A DNA stretch of 64,000 nt from Sapria himalayana (lineage: Eukaryota; Streptophyta; Magnoliopsida; Malpighiales; Rafflesiaceae). Of this stretch, positions 10,531-23,227 are shown piece after piece. The stretch lies in NCBI GenBank assembly GCA_029783825.1, contig JAREIK010011457.1:15001-79000 (forward strand), written 5' to 3'. The notes under the pieces were generated by a model. The model was given only the letters and a program-made list of their open reading frames with translations. It did no database searches and was not told the DNA's origin. The position numbers and the translations under genes are program-made. Numbering within the stretch: position 1 is the stretch's first letter; each line of letters begins with the position of its first letter.

Positions 10531-11340
10531 CTCAATCAAGTTCCACGTGTAAAAATCACTTGGCTACTCAATGGATGCTTTCATCTAGATATCAAGAAGC
10601 TGCATAGTATTGAATTTTTCCATGCCCGTAGGTTCATTTAGGAATCGTAATGGCTATTACCATTTCAATAGGTTAATTACACCGATGATCAATAAAAGTA
10701 GTCATGGCTCTAAACTAGGACAACGTAGTCTGCACAAATAAGAGCGTTAAGAACAAACTTGCGTTTGCATAGGACAAGAATTTTTTTCTTTCATATCATA
10801 GCTTCAGAAGCTAAGGTGCTGTTCCGAGCACCAGAAGAACCAACCAAGCCTTTTACATACCTAAAATTGGCTAAAACTCTACTCAAAATATTTGGGGACA
10901 CAAATATATTCACAGATATATAACATAATAATTATAGACATGAACAAACACAAATCTAAGTTGATAGTCATACAACTTCAACAAATATCTAAAGGATGTC
11001 CAGAAATGATGTTTAGAGAGAAAGAGAGTGCAAAATTAAAATATTCAGAAATAATGAGATAATAGAAGCTCGGCCTTTTTTTAATCCAGCTGAAATCGTT
11101 AAATATGGGACCCATGCATTGGAAGGAACATTGTAATGTCTGAATGCTTTGAATCTATTTTTTTGTGCATTTCACATCGGATATTCTCCAAAGATTCTTT
11201 CTTAGGTTAATTGGTAAAGCAAAGAACAAACCCAGAATAAAAAAATGAAACCTCCAAAAAAATCTCATCATGTTTTGCTACGCATAGACAAAATAAAAAA
11301 TAGTTCGGAAATAATTCTGATACGAATCATCCTCATAATT
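10531..11340. other. Unique-looking segment inside element B, no gene recognised
   Basis: Moderate-complexity DNA between the palindromic repeats and the tnpA-like gene. It has no long ORF and no recognised motif. It may be the 3' untranslated part of the element or captured host DNA. Confidence 0.4.
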
Positions 11341-11349
11341 AGTTGGTGA

Positions 11350-13318
11350 TTTTGTGCTAGCCTCATCCATGAGGTTTCACAGCTGGATCTCGGACTGCTA
11401 TTTGTCGGTGTAAATGCTGCTAACTATGAGTCCATATAGGACATCTGCTATTACATTACATTCTTAATTTCGTTCATCTCATCAGTCATTTCTATAATTT
11501 ATTGCATTTCTTTATTCAAATGAGTAATCTACTCATCCTTCTCTTCTTTCATTTCCTACATTTCTTCCTTCAAATTAGTAATCTACTCATCCTTCTCTTC
11601 TTTCATTTCATGCATTTCTTCCTTCAAATGAGATATTTACTCATCCTTCTCTTTCATTTTGATCCCCATAATTTCAAAATGTTCATTTGTTTCCATTACT
11701 TGTTGTTCAACCACCTCATCCACCATTGTTGTGACAGATGAATTAGAATCACGATCTGCTACAACAAAATTCCACTCCCTTTGAGCCGATGTGTACACTC
11801 GCTACTTCTTATGACCTTCTATGATCTCCAAATATATATGATCATAGTCAATTGGTTGAAGATCCTTAGAACCCTCAATTTGTTGAAAAGCAACTGATGA
11901 CACATACCTCCATTAGTTAATGTGATAAAATAGAGAAAAATACTATTATAGATATACATAAAATAAATTAATATTTTGCATTCCAAACAACTTTAAAAAT
12001 TTACTGTAGTACTATAAAATTAATATACCAGATTCTTACAGTAATATCTGAGACTTGTTGTCAACAAATTGACCAATCCACTTTCTTCACATGTATCTTC
12101 CTGAAATCTAATAAAAATTGGGATCTCGACCCAATTCTCCAGCCTAGAGTGTGTATTTATTTAGGTCATAAAATAACAAATGATAAAAAATTTTAACAAA
12201 ATTAATAAAACTATGCACATATTTTATTTTTTTAGACTATTAAGACAACCACCAAAATATCAATGTTTAAAATTTAAAATTATACCAAATCTCGAGTGAC
12301 TGCAATGCTCAACTTTGACCCTCCTGTGTGGCTAGACATATTTTTGTACCTAGTCCGTCTAACTCAGTTCGTCAATTTTTTGCTGGCAATCTATGATTTT
12401 TGTCTTCACATCTTGCTCCTCCGAATACTTAAACCACTCGAGCCAATCATCCTCGAATATAAAATCAGACCTTTCTTTTATATTCTTAATTATAGAAAAA
12501 ATTTAGAATACCATTCAGCAGCTTTGCTCTTCCACACAATGACTTTATCTTTCCATCAAATTTAGGTGCTCATGTGTACTAATTCTCTATATAAAAAAAT
12601 CACAAAGAATTTATATTAATAATAAGGACATAATTATTCACTACTTGAATAATAACCAACCTAATAGTTAACTAATTAAATAATTAATTGTCAATGCTTT
12701 TGTTTCGTTTTGTATTTTACCTGAAAGTCATTAAATAAGACTCTTTATACGATCAGAAACTTTCTTCCATGAGGATGCTTTAGAATCAACCATTTTCTTG
12801 AAAGACTTTATAATTATAGTCGAACGATTGTTAGATGGAATAAAACTATACAAATAAATAAATAACATTCAAAATAAGAAATCATAATATATATATATAT
12901 ATATATATATAAACACTAACAATAACATAAAAATTTTTTATTCAAGTCATATTTACATATTTTTTATACCTTCCATTAACAATCTCAATTTCTAACTTAG
13001 CCCGAATGCAGAGGAAGGCACAACACATTTGATGGTGTCGATAGTTTTGTAAATGGGGAAACTATATTTGTAAAATGTGAGGTAGAATATAGATAGTGGA
13101 TCAAAAGTGTGTGTAGGAAGGACAATGACGTGGTGGACTAATATCTGATAAAGGTGATATTAAAGGTATCTATGATGGCGATTTGTGATAGAAATGGAGA
13201 TGGTGATTGTGATGTTGAAGTCCCGATATTGTGGTTATCAGATGGTACTGAATTTGCAACATGATTTAAATACTAGATGAATTGGTTCATTTCTACGTCC
13301 ACGTCCTTTAGGCGCCAT
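11350..13318 (-). pseudogene. CACTA tnpA-like (Transposase_24-type) ORF, degenerate
   Basis: Reading the minus strand from about 13,318 gives MAPKGRGRRNEPI, a typical start for the second ORF of plant CACTA elements. At about 12,300-12,460 it reads DWLEWFKYSEEQDVKTK followed by DCQQKIDEL, resembling the Transposase_24/Ptta region. At about 11,470-11,660 the frame is rich in Glu, Lys and Met (EMKEEKDE, EMTDEMNEIK), consistent with the C-terminal coiled coil. Family members bind subterminal repeats and assist excision. Frequent stops show that it is dead. The C-terminal part is also present in element C at 36,120-36,470, which supports the family assignment. Exon limits are approximate. Confidence 0.7.
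12886..12912. repeat. (AT)n microsatellite
   Basis: About 13 AT dinucleotides within the degenerate tnpA-like gene, presumably in an intron or decayed coding sequence. Confidence 0.9.
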
Positions 13319-13479
13319 CTGCTGTAAAAAAACATAGAACAAATAATAGAGGATATGATGAAATACCATGCATTTAGAATAAATAAACCAATAGATTTCA
13401 ACAAAATATAGAAAGTCTTTGATAGTTTAATATTATAATACAATTATAACTGCTAATTATTGACATCACTATCTTTCTC

Positions 13480-16400
13480 CAATGGTCTTCTTACATTTCA
13501 TCTGATTCCAATAAGTTCCAACTCATCTTCAAATAGAAATCATCATCTTCACTTTTCTATTAGGTCACCATTTGAGTCACATAAATTTTTCTGGATCTTC
13601 ATCTACATGCACAAACTCAATATTATTTATGTCATCTTCTTGGAATACTGGTCCATTAGCTAAGTCTGCACTTCTTTGCTGAGATTGTTGGTAGTTCAAA
13701 ATTTGATCGACCTTTAATATTTCAAATCACCCACCAATCACTTTTATCACGAGATAAACTCGATTATGTATACTAATATACTTTAGTGGCTTGAACTACC
13801 ATAATAAATAGCTCATATTGATTATATATGTGCTTATGGTTAAACATCCACTAGTTTATAATCCGAATAAATCTGTGTACCCACATTTCATGTAGGATCA
13901 AACCACTCACACTTTAATAATACATTCCTATTATTTTTGAGTTCAGGATACTCCAACTTAATAACCTTTGTGAGTTGACCATAATAATCGATCTTATCTG
14001 CACTATAACCTGATCCTTTAATGTATACACCATTATTCATTGTTGTTTTAGAAGAACCATGCCTGATTATGTGAAATTTATATCCATTGATAAAATACCC
14101 CATGATAGGTGTGTCACACATCTAAATGGGTCTTTCTTATATTCGAATGAAAATATTAGAATCTTCTTTGGAAGGATCATTTGCATTTTGGCATAAATTA
14201 AACAAATGAAGTTAACAATAAAGATACTAATAAATTAAATAATTCAAAATTTAAAACTTTAATAATTCTCACATAATTTTTGAATCAATTCACAAATATG
14301 GTTTTCTAGCATATAATCGACATCATTGCAGGAAAATTACTGGTTGTCTATTTTTTAACTACTCAACATAAATACTGTACAAATATTAAAAAGAGAGAGA
14401 AATGTATATAACTTTTAATTTTAACATTAAAAACAAAATTATACTATGAGTAACCTACAACCATTTGGGTATATATACTCAATATATGGTGCAGCCTCCT
14501 CACAATTAAGTAAAACATAGCTCCGAGTTTGCTTTCTACTCTTTATTTGTCATACATCTTTTCTTTGTTCTTCCAAATGCTCTTTCAGGGTGCTTTAAGA
14601 TAGATAGTTTATCCATAAAATCATCTTCTACCATCAAATGACCTTCATCATTTCGAGGCACATTGTTTTTTATATTGACATGATCCTCAAAATAATAAGA
14701 ACAAAATGACAATGCTTCTTCTACTAAATATGAATTACAAATTGAAACTTCAACTTTTGCCTTGCTCCTAATATTCAATTTCAACTTATGAAAATACCTA
14801 CAACCATAATGCAAGGTTTCAATTATATTAAATTACAATATAATTTATGTATGAAATAATAAACATAGTTAATTTTATGTATTACCTTTCAAAAAGATAC
14901 ATCCACCTGTATTGCACTATACTACTATTCTTGCTTCATATGCCAAATGGACCGGAAAATGCTCCATTGAGTCAAAAAAGCTCAATGGGAATATCGTTCA
15001 AGCTTATAAAGAATAAGTGAGATGTCATTCTCCACTCTCAGCATGTCATCTATTTTGATTGCGGTTGTAGTTAGCTGTTTGAAAAACAAACAAGTTCAGT
15101 AAGGTCCTTCCAAATACATAGGAGAATTAATTCACGGAATACAATTGGTATTAGTCTCTATATAAATACATGACAATCATGACTTTTCATTCCAAATAAC
15201 TTAAGATTCTTTATATCCATGCATCTACCCATATTTGACACATATCCATTAGGGAATTTCAAATTTTAACTCATTCACACAATATTTGTCTTGCTTTATT
15301 ATCAAGTATGTAACAAGCTTTAGGGAATGTTCATGTTGCAGCATTCAGTTTCAATTCAGAACGCCGACACTAATCATTCAGCTCTTGTCTTGAATTTAAA
15401 GTGTCTTTTGTTTTTTTCGTCTACATTAAGGATAGTATTGAAAATATTGTGAAACACATTTTTTTCAATATGTCATCAAAGTTATGATGAATTCAATTGG
15501 ACTTCCAATAGGGCAAGTTCCAAAAAATACTACGTGTTCTCCAAACAAATATTTTGCATATTGGTCCATTAGTTCCAGTAGCATTCTTTTCAGTTACCTT
15601 CTTCAAACCCAAACTCTGAATCTCTGTTCTAATATCATCTTTTAAATGAATAGCTAGAGCAACTGTCATCATAGTTTTATTTTTTAGAAATACTATTATA
15701 TTTCTTCAGAATGGATGATTCGTAGGTAGAAGCTTAAGATTGTTATCTAAGCATGACTGTTTACCAGTAAGTTTGAAGGTAAATGCATCAAATTTTTCAT
15801 GTAATAGGGTCATGCGAATCATCTATAGTATTCCAGCCAGACATCATTGAATATGCAGGAAAGTCACTTACCATCCACATAAGGGCTACCCACATAATAA
15901 AATTTTGCTTCATTGAGATATCATCTATATTCATGCCAACATCCCACAAATGATTTAACTCTGCTATAAGGCTATAAAAAATATCCAGCATATATTTCGC
16001 ATTTTTTGGCCCTGGAACCAATATTTGAAAAAACATATATTGCTCCTTCATACACAACCACAGAGGAAAATTATAAGGTGTCACTATCACTGGTCATGTT
16101 GAATACTGTTGTCCAGATTACCCAAATGGCTAAATTCCATCAGTGTAGAGACCCAGTCTCACATTTTGACTTTCAGCTGCAAAATCTTGATGTATATCAT
16201 TAAAATACTTCCAAGCAAGTGAATCTGATGGATGATGCATTACCTCTTCTTCAACCTCATGCTCTGAATGTCACCTCATATTATTTTCTGGAGTATTTAA
16301 TGCATATAGTATCTACAATTAAGGAATTAAAGGAAAATAATACATCTTCTTAAATACAACTTTCAATTTTTGTCGCATATGTGCAACACGAGGTATATTC

Positions 16401-17135
16401 TTAACCCGTTGATAAACACAAAACTTACAGCTAATTAAATCACTATTACTACACCAATATAACATACATCCATGAAACAACAATCAATTTTTTCCACTGA
16501 TAGACCCATTCCTCGTAGTAACTTCTTAGTGTTGAAAAAGTTGTTAGAGACCAAATTATTATCCGAAATAATCTCCTTCATCATTTCTGTCACCTGATCA
16601 AATACTTTCTTAGACATATGTTTTTTTGACTTAATGCTCATAAGTCGAGCCACGAGTGATAATTGCGAATGTGTTTTACAACTAAATGACACCTCATTAT
16701 CTACAGCTTAAGAATTTCATAAAATTTCAAAGCATTAGGATTATGTGGTTCATTCATGTATTCCAAATTTAAGTCAGCACCAGTAGCTTCAGATCATTCT
16801 AATGGTAAGTGTTTGAAGCATCTTCACTACAAGAAATTATTTAGTACCTCATTTTAGTTAATGTTCAGAGCTATTGTACTTTACCCATAATAAATCCAAT
16901 CAAAATAATTTGATACAAAGTTATATTTAGCCAAATAGTATCTTATAGTGATTACATCATGAAAACAAATAAACTACCACTTGTGATGATTACATGGACA
17001 CTTAATTTTTTATCCAACCATCCATCTCGATTGACTACATGCAAAATTGATGAAAGTTTCAAGCCCACTCAAAAAATCATTATTCAAAATTTCATTCATA
17101 AACTTTTTGTACATCCATAGATGATCTGAACTCAT
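13480..17135 (-). pseudogene. CACTA tnpD-like transposase (TNP2 type), degenerate
   Basis: Domains appear in the family order on the minus strand. From 17,135 is the Transpos_assoc-type N-terminus (SSDHLWMYKKF, then ACSQSRWM and KIKCPCNHH). At 16,435-16,692 follows LSLVARLMSIK and a KLLRGMGLSVEKIDCC segment. At 15,797-16,090 is the Transposase_21 core with VTPYNFPLWLCMKEQYMF, LVPGPKNAK and DFPAYSMMSGW. At 14,536-14,814 is YLVEEALSFCSYYFEDHV. At 13,888-14,121 is the DUF4216-like block with DYYGQLTKVIKLEYPE and LLKCEWFDPT, trailing to about 13,480. The product would be the catalytic DDE-type CACTA transposase in the nucleus. Numerous stops and frame changes make it a pseudogene. Confidence 0.88.
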
Positions 17136-18033
17136 TGTCTTGTTTTATTTACAAATAATAATGCTCAATCATTATTTTGAATTAAACAAACAATTACTTC
17201 AAAATATATTAATAATTAAATAAAATTACTTACAGATGAATATTTTAAAAATTAAATATCATGAATATTGAGGCAATGGATTACAAGAATCTATATAAGT
17301 AGATCAAGCAATTTTTAGCATGGTAAATATTAATAGATATTACTCTATTACTAGAGAAAGAGAGCAAAATGCAATAATGGACAAGAAATGAAAGAAAAAA
17401 CGAGAGAGATTTAATGTTTTGAACGGAAAGAGGGAGAGAGGGGAGAGAGGGAGAAGGGAGAGAGAGATAAAATAAGAGATAGAGAGAGAAAGAGAGTGAG
17501 AGAGAGAGGAAAGGGGGGAGAGGAGAAAGAGGGGGGAGAGAGAAAGAGGGGGGAGAGAGAGAGGGAGAGAAATGGAGAGAGGGAGAGGGCGCAAGAGAGA
17601 GAGGAAAAGAGATGAGAGTGTGTGACACGGAAAGAAAAAGAGGAAGAGAGTGACACAGAAAGAATGAGAGAGGGAGAGAGAGAGATACAAAGAGAATGTA
17701 GTGTTAGAATGAGGAATTGCATAAAAAGATAACATTTTCTTCTTTAAAATCCTATCAATTATTACATCTTTTGTCAAATATAAGTTCATATATGAGCTTG
17801 AGGCCCAAGGTGTGGGATTAGGTAAGAGAAAGAACCTTATTTGTATTATACCATATATGAGCCTGCTCAACGGCACACTTTCATGCTATGTGCTTACATA
17901 TTGTTGATATTATATATATTTTGTCATTTAATATCAAGTTAGTGCAACAAATTACTATTATCCCATATATAATTATATGTTTTTATACATATAGAATATG
18001 TAGTTATAAATAGTTATATATGGTTAAACATAG
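17136..18033 (-). other. Leader region of element B with CT-rich microsatellite
   Basis: Directly upstream of the tnpD-like start. 17,395-17,700 is a GAGAGA-rich purine tract, CT-rich in the sense direction, probably in the transcribed leader or promoter. Open frames here (Ser/Leu/Pro-rich) are repeat artefacts. Minus-strand landmarks AACAATATGTAAGCACATA, ATATGAACTTATATTTGACA and ATTGATAGGATT recur in the same order upstream of the E transposase at 61,700-61,870. Similarity ends at about 18,030. Confidence 0.75.
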
Positions 18034-18524
18034 ATAGATTGATTGATTGATTGAAAAATAGATGAATAGATTGATAGATTAGATAGATAGATAAAAAAGA
18101 GTTAGATTGAAAAATTGATGGATAGATAGTCAGATAGATAGACCGAAAGATAGATGGATAGATTGACAGATAGATAGACCGAAAGATAGGTGGATAGATT
18201 GACAGATAGGTAGAAACATAGATAGACGTATAAATAGACAGATAGATAGACGGATATATAGATAGATAGATAGATAGATGGGATAGATAGACGAATAGAT
18301 TGATGGATAGAAAGATAGATAGATTGATTGAGAAATAAACGGATAGATAAATGGATAGTTAGATAAAAAATAGGCTGATAGATAGACTGACAGGTAGATG
18401 GATAGTTAGGTGAATAGACAGATTGATAGACAGATGAATAGTTAGAGAGACAGACAGACAGATAGATAGATATATATAGATATATAGTTAAATAGGTAAA
18501 AAATAAATATAGACAGATAGATAG

Positions 18525-18584
<60 letters not shown>

Positions 18585-19745
18585 AGTTAGATAGATAAAT
18601 AGACAGGTAGATAGATATATTGATAGATAGATCAATAGACATATAGTTAAAGAGATAGATAAATTGATTGATAGATAGATAGATAGACAGTTAGAAAGAA
18701 AGATAGAAAGATTGATAAACAAATAGATAGATATTTAGTCTAATAGATTGTAATATAAATCGACAATAGATAGATAGATAGTTAGACAAATAGATAGACA
18801 TATTATAGACAGATCAATAGATAGATATATAGATGGATAAATAGACATATCAATTGATTGACATATAGATAGACAAAAAGATAGAAAGATATACAGACAG
18901 ATAGATTGATAGATAGACAACAAGCATACAAATAAATAGAATAGATAGATTGAAAAATAGATAGACAGATAGGCAAACATAAAAAGATCGATATATAGAT
19001 AGAATGATATACAGATAAATAGATAGATACACGATAGATAGAATGACAAATAGTCAGACAGAAGACATGGAGATATATAGATATATAGATAGATAGATAG
19101 ATAGACAAATAGATAGATAAAAAAATAGATAGATAGACAGATAGACAAGCAGATAAATAGAAAAATAGATAGATAGATAGATAGACAAATAGATAGATAG
19201 ACTAATAGACAGATAGATAGATAGACAGATAAAAACATTTAGAGATAGATAAACAGATTGACAAGACAAATAGATAGAAAGATAAAGAGATAGATAGACA
19301 GACAATTAAATAGATAGATATATAGATATGTAGATAGAGAGACAAACAAATAGATAGACAAACAGATAGACAGATAGATAGATAGACATATAAATAGTCA
19401 AATAAATATATTGATAGATAGACAGATAGATAGATAGATAGACATAAAGTTAGATAGGCTGATAGATAGATAGACAGATAGATAGAGAGATATATAGTTA
19501 GAAAGGCAGAAAGGCAATAGATAGAAAAAGCATATAGACATACACAAATATAGACATGTAGAAAGATAGATAGATAGATAGATAGACAGATAGATAGATA
19601 GACGTATAGATAGATGGATAAAGATATAGATTTATTGATGGATAGATAGATTTATTGTTAAATAGATGATTAGGCATATAGATAGATAGAGAGATAGATG
19701 GATATTTAGATGGATAGATAAACATATATATATATATGGATAGAT
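18034..19745. repeat. GATA tetranucleotide array, segment 1
   Basis: Imperfect (GATA)n on the plus strand, with GACA, GATT, GAAA and AATA variants roughly every few units, and an internal pure AT tract. Minus-strand open frames coding Leu-Ser-Ile-Tyr repeats are a product of the tetranucleotide period and are not genes. It begins at the break in element B and ends at the poly-T tail of the DnaJ retrocopy. Confidence 0.97.
18530..18581. repeat. (AT)n tract inside the GATA array
   Basis: About 26 uninterrupted AT dinucleotides. Shorter AT tracts occur elsewhere in the array, for example near 22,975-23,000 and 23,195-23,220. Confidence 0.95.
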
Positions 19746-21540
19746 ATTTTTTTTTCGGAAAAATTATTATTATCCCATTTTTACTTGACAAAAATGGCAC
19801 AAAACTTCACTATCAACATACAAATAATAAATGCAAGGATTATATTTAAAGAAAATTTCTTTGAAAACTCTCAGAGGAATACCTGGAAGACAAGCTACGA
19901 GCCAAACTTGGCGCATCAAAGTTTACACCCTGCCTCCCTGCAACCAGATCTCTCTCTCGGTCCCAAGGCCTATAAATGGGTTGCTCTACCCTGCCACCCC
20001 CCGCAGCTCCATGCTCCCGCATGGCTTTCTTAGAACATTTCTTTTCCTCTCCGTGTGCTTGCACCAATGATTTTGATCGCTTAGCTTCATTGTATTCATC
20101 CATCAACCCTGCAGCTTCTGCTGCCATTAGGTTCCTCTCTTGGTTCGAAGCAAGCACAGTCGCTTCGTTGTATGCGTCAACATAACTTTTCTTTGTTCTT
20201 GTGGCTCGATCTGATGAGGTATCCGTCCAACCACTAGCATCACCATGACCATCCTTGGAGCTTTTGCTTAAACTTGTAGTTGAATGCATGGTCACACCAA
20301 GTTGTCTTTCGGGAGGCAGCTTTGTCATCCATTCATCTCTCTTAGGAATAAATTTCTCTAAGACTTCATCAAGAAGCTCATCATCACCCTCCATTGATAT
20401 TCCTTGAGTTCTCCTCCATCTCATAGCTTCACGCATGGCTTGCAATTCAACCTCAAGCTCTTCCTTTTCTTCCTTGGCTTTGATCTTTTCATCGAGGATA
20501 TTTCGTTTGCCCGGATCCTGCAAGTGATTAAAGGACTTATTTAATTGACAAAAGCTTGGTGGGCCAGAGGATGGGTGCATTTGTCGGGATGAACCAGAAG
20601 GGATAGTTTCCAGTATCGTTTCTTTATGTTTTCAATTGACATTTTGTGATTGACTCCTACAACATCATATGGAGAACATTCATCCGTATCCACAATCCTT
20701 CTGACCTCTTCAAAACGTTCTGCTTCATTAGCTGATTCAGTCTCGGCTATCATCGAAGGTGGGGCAGGCCCAATAAAGACATCAGAACCATCCTCCAATT
20801 CTGCGTCCCTTAGCTCAAAGTGTGCTTCTGTTAGCTTTGCTACTGCAGCAAGTAGTTCGGCCGATGGCATTTCAGGACCAATGAACCTTCAGGAAGCAGA
20901 ACCATCATTGCCTAGACCAGATTGTTAAAATCCATTTTTATTTAAATTTGTTTCGGAATGAATCAGAGGACCAAGAAACTCCAACGTAGGTGTTATATTT
21001 GAAAGCAATAAGAAAATGCCATTCTCTTCATCCTTAAGATTTAAAGACAGAAAAAGGTTCCTCAAATGCTTGATCAGAGCCTTTTCAGATATACCATTTA
21101 TGTCAACTACTTGCCCATCATCAATCATTTGTAGAAGCTGTTTCAAGTCATCCATCACATCAGGAAACTTAGTCAACAACTTCTTCACCACAGCTTCTAG
21201 ATTCAGCTTCCTCTCGGACTATTTATCTGACGTAGAATCTGAGAGGTATTCATATTCACTTCTCTTCGAACATCTTTCCATTCTCCTTCTCCCTTTTATG
21301 TCTATTCTTTATCTCCCAACATTTCCTTATATTCTCATCTCTATCTCTTTTCCTCAGCAATTCTTTCTTCGATTTCCTGTCTCTTCCTGGCTTATTCTTC
21401 TGATTGCGATGCCGATGCTCTTCAGATGTATCGCTAGAGTCGGAGTTCGATGAGGAAGTAGATGAGTCATCTTTGTGCTTCCTCTTCAATTTATTAACCA
21501 TTTTGATTCCGTCCCTTACAAATGTCAGGTAGAAAAAGCA
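19746..21540 (-). pseudogene. Retrocopy of a DnaJ/GPALPP-DUF3752 protein gene
   Basis: Minus-strand blocks follow the order of a plant DnaJ-domain protein of the GPALPP/DUF3752 type. From 21,501 a Lys/Ser-rich start (MVNKLKRKHKDDSS) is followed by a basic region. At 20,925-21,191 is LTKFPDVMDDLKQLLQMIDD. Then come IGPEMPSAELL and FIGPAPPSMIAE. The J domain around 20,550-20,680 has an intact HPDK motif. At 19,846-20,500 is DUF3752-like DDELLDEV, PKRDEWMTKLPPE and a C-terminus SFQRNFL with its stop. No introns are seen, and a T9 run at 19,747-19,755 looks like the poly(A) tail of a minus-strand retrocopy. A stop before IGPEMPSAELL, a frame change near 21,200-21,255 and a one-base loss near 20,548 disable it. 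Both sides are GATA array, so it inserted into the array. Confidence 0.85.
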
Positions 21541-23179
21541 TGATCAATATAGATAAAAGGATAGATAGTCATATAGAATGACAAATAGATCGATGGATAG
21601 ATAGATACATAGACATATAGAAAGACAGACATATTGATAGATAGCTAGATAGATAGTCAAATAGATAGATAGATAGATAGATAAACAGAAAGATAGAGAG
21701 ATAGATAGATAGATAGATAGAGATTTAAATAAAAAGATTGACAAATATATAGACAAATAAATCGAAGATAGATTGATAAATAAATATATAGATTGATAGA
21801 TAAAAAGAATGATAGATAGATTGATATATATATATATTAATAGACAGATTGATAGACATAGAGATAGAAAGAGAGATAGATAGATATATAAACAGATAGA
21901 TAGTTAAATAGACAATTAGAATCATAGACAGATAGACAGATATATAGACATATAAATAGATAGACAATTAGATAGATTAATAGATGATAGATAGATAGAT
22001 AGATAGACTAATAGATAAGGAGACAGATTGAAAAATAGTTAGATATATTGACAAATAGATATATAGATAGATAGAGAGATTGACAAATAGATAGACAGAA
22101 AGATATATATATATATATAGAGACAGAAAGATAGACAAACAGATAGACATACAAATAGATAGTTAGATAGACAGATAGATAGACAGACAGACAGACAGAT
22201 ATATAGATAAATAGATAAATAGATACATAGACGAATAGATAGATTGATAGATAGACGGATATATAGATCCATAGATAGATGAATACAGAGATTGATAGAT
22301 TGTTAGAAAGATAGACAGATAGATAGATAGTTAGATATATAGATAGATGGATAGATGGATGGATACAGAGATGAATAGATTGATGGATAGATAGACAGAA
22401 AGATTGATAGATAGATAGATATTAAGATTATTGGGTAGATAGATGGATAGATAGTAGATATAAAGATGGATAGATATACAGATAGAGAGTTAGATAGATA
22501 GATAGATAGATAGAAGGATCAATAGATGGATAGATAGATGGGTAAATGATTTATAGATAGACGTATAGATAGATGGATAGATTGACACATTGATAGACAT
22601 ATAGATAAAGATATAGATAGATAGATAGATAGATAGACATATTGATAGTCAGATAGATAAATTGACAGAAAGATAGATATATTTATAGAAAGATAATAGA
22701 TAGTTTGATATACAAATAGATAAAAGATTGATAGAGATTTAAATAGACAGATAGTTAGATAGATAGACAGACATATAGTTAGACATATCGATAAACATAT
22801 TGATACAAGATCAATAGGCAGTTAGTTAAATATATAGATAAATAGATAGATATACACATAATTAGATAGACATATAGATAGATAGATAAATATAAAGATA
22901 GATAGATAAATAGATAAATAGATAGATAGACAAATAGAAATATAGATATATAGATATATAGATATATAGATAGATATATATATATATATATATATATATA
23001 CTTTTATAAATAAATAGAGAGATAGATTATTAGATTGATAGATATGAAAATAGATAGACAAATATATGAAAAGATATTTTGACACACAAAATGATAGACA
23101 GATAGATACATACATAAATAGATATATAAAGAAATACAAAGAAAGAAAGATAGATACATAGACAGATAGATAGTTAGAT

Positions 23180-23227
<48 letters not shown>

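Larger units (their letters stand above)
7214..18033 (-). mobile_element. CACTA element B (5' end lost at the GATA array)
   Basis: The left (3') end is CACTACAATAAAA at 7214, followed by about 500 bp of GCTAGGGA/TAGCGATGG subterminal repeats. Rightwards come an inverted copy of the conserved 3' module, a kilobase of palindromic repeats, a tnpA-like gene (minus), a tnpD-like gene (minus) and a CT-rich leader. The leader matches element E up to about 18,030, where alignment stops abruptly and the GATA array begins. The 5' terminus and 5' subterminal repeats present in E are missing. Both genes carry stops, so B is non-autonomous. Confidence 0.85.

Noticed and set aside
17281..17876. Ser/Leu/Pro-rich frames in the GAGA tract, and the similar set at 61,957-62,409
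   Set aside because: They are translations of a CT/GA microsatellite in the transposon leader. Homologous copies differ by indels that would destroy a frame.
19785..20928. Plus-strand open frames across the DnaJ retrocopy
   Set aside because: They are antisense shadows. All recognisable domain motifs (HPDK, GPAPPS, DUF3752) are on the minus strand.
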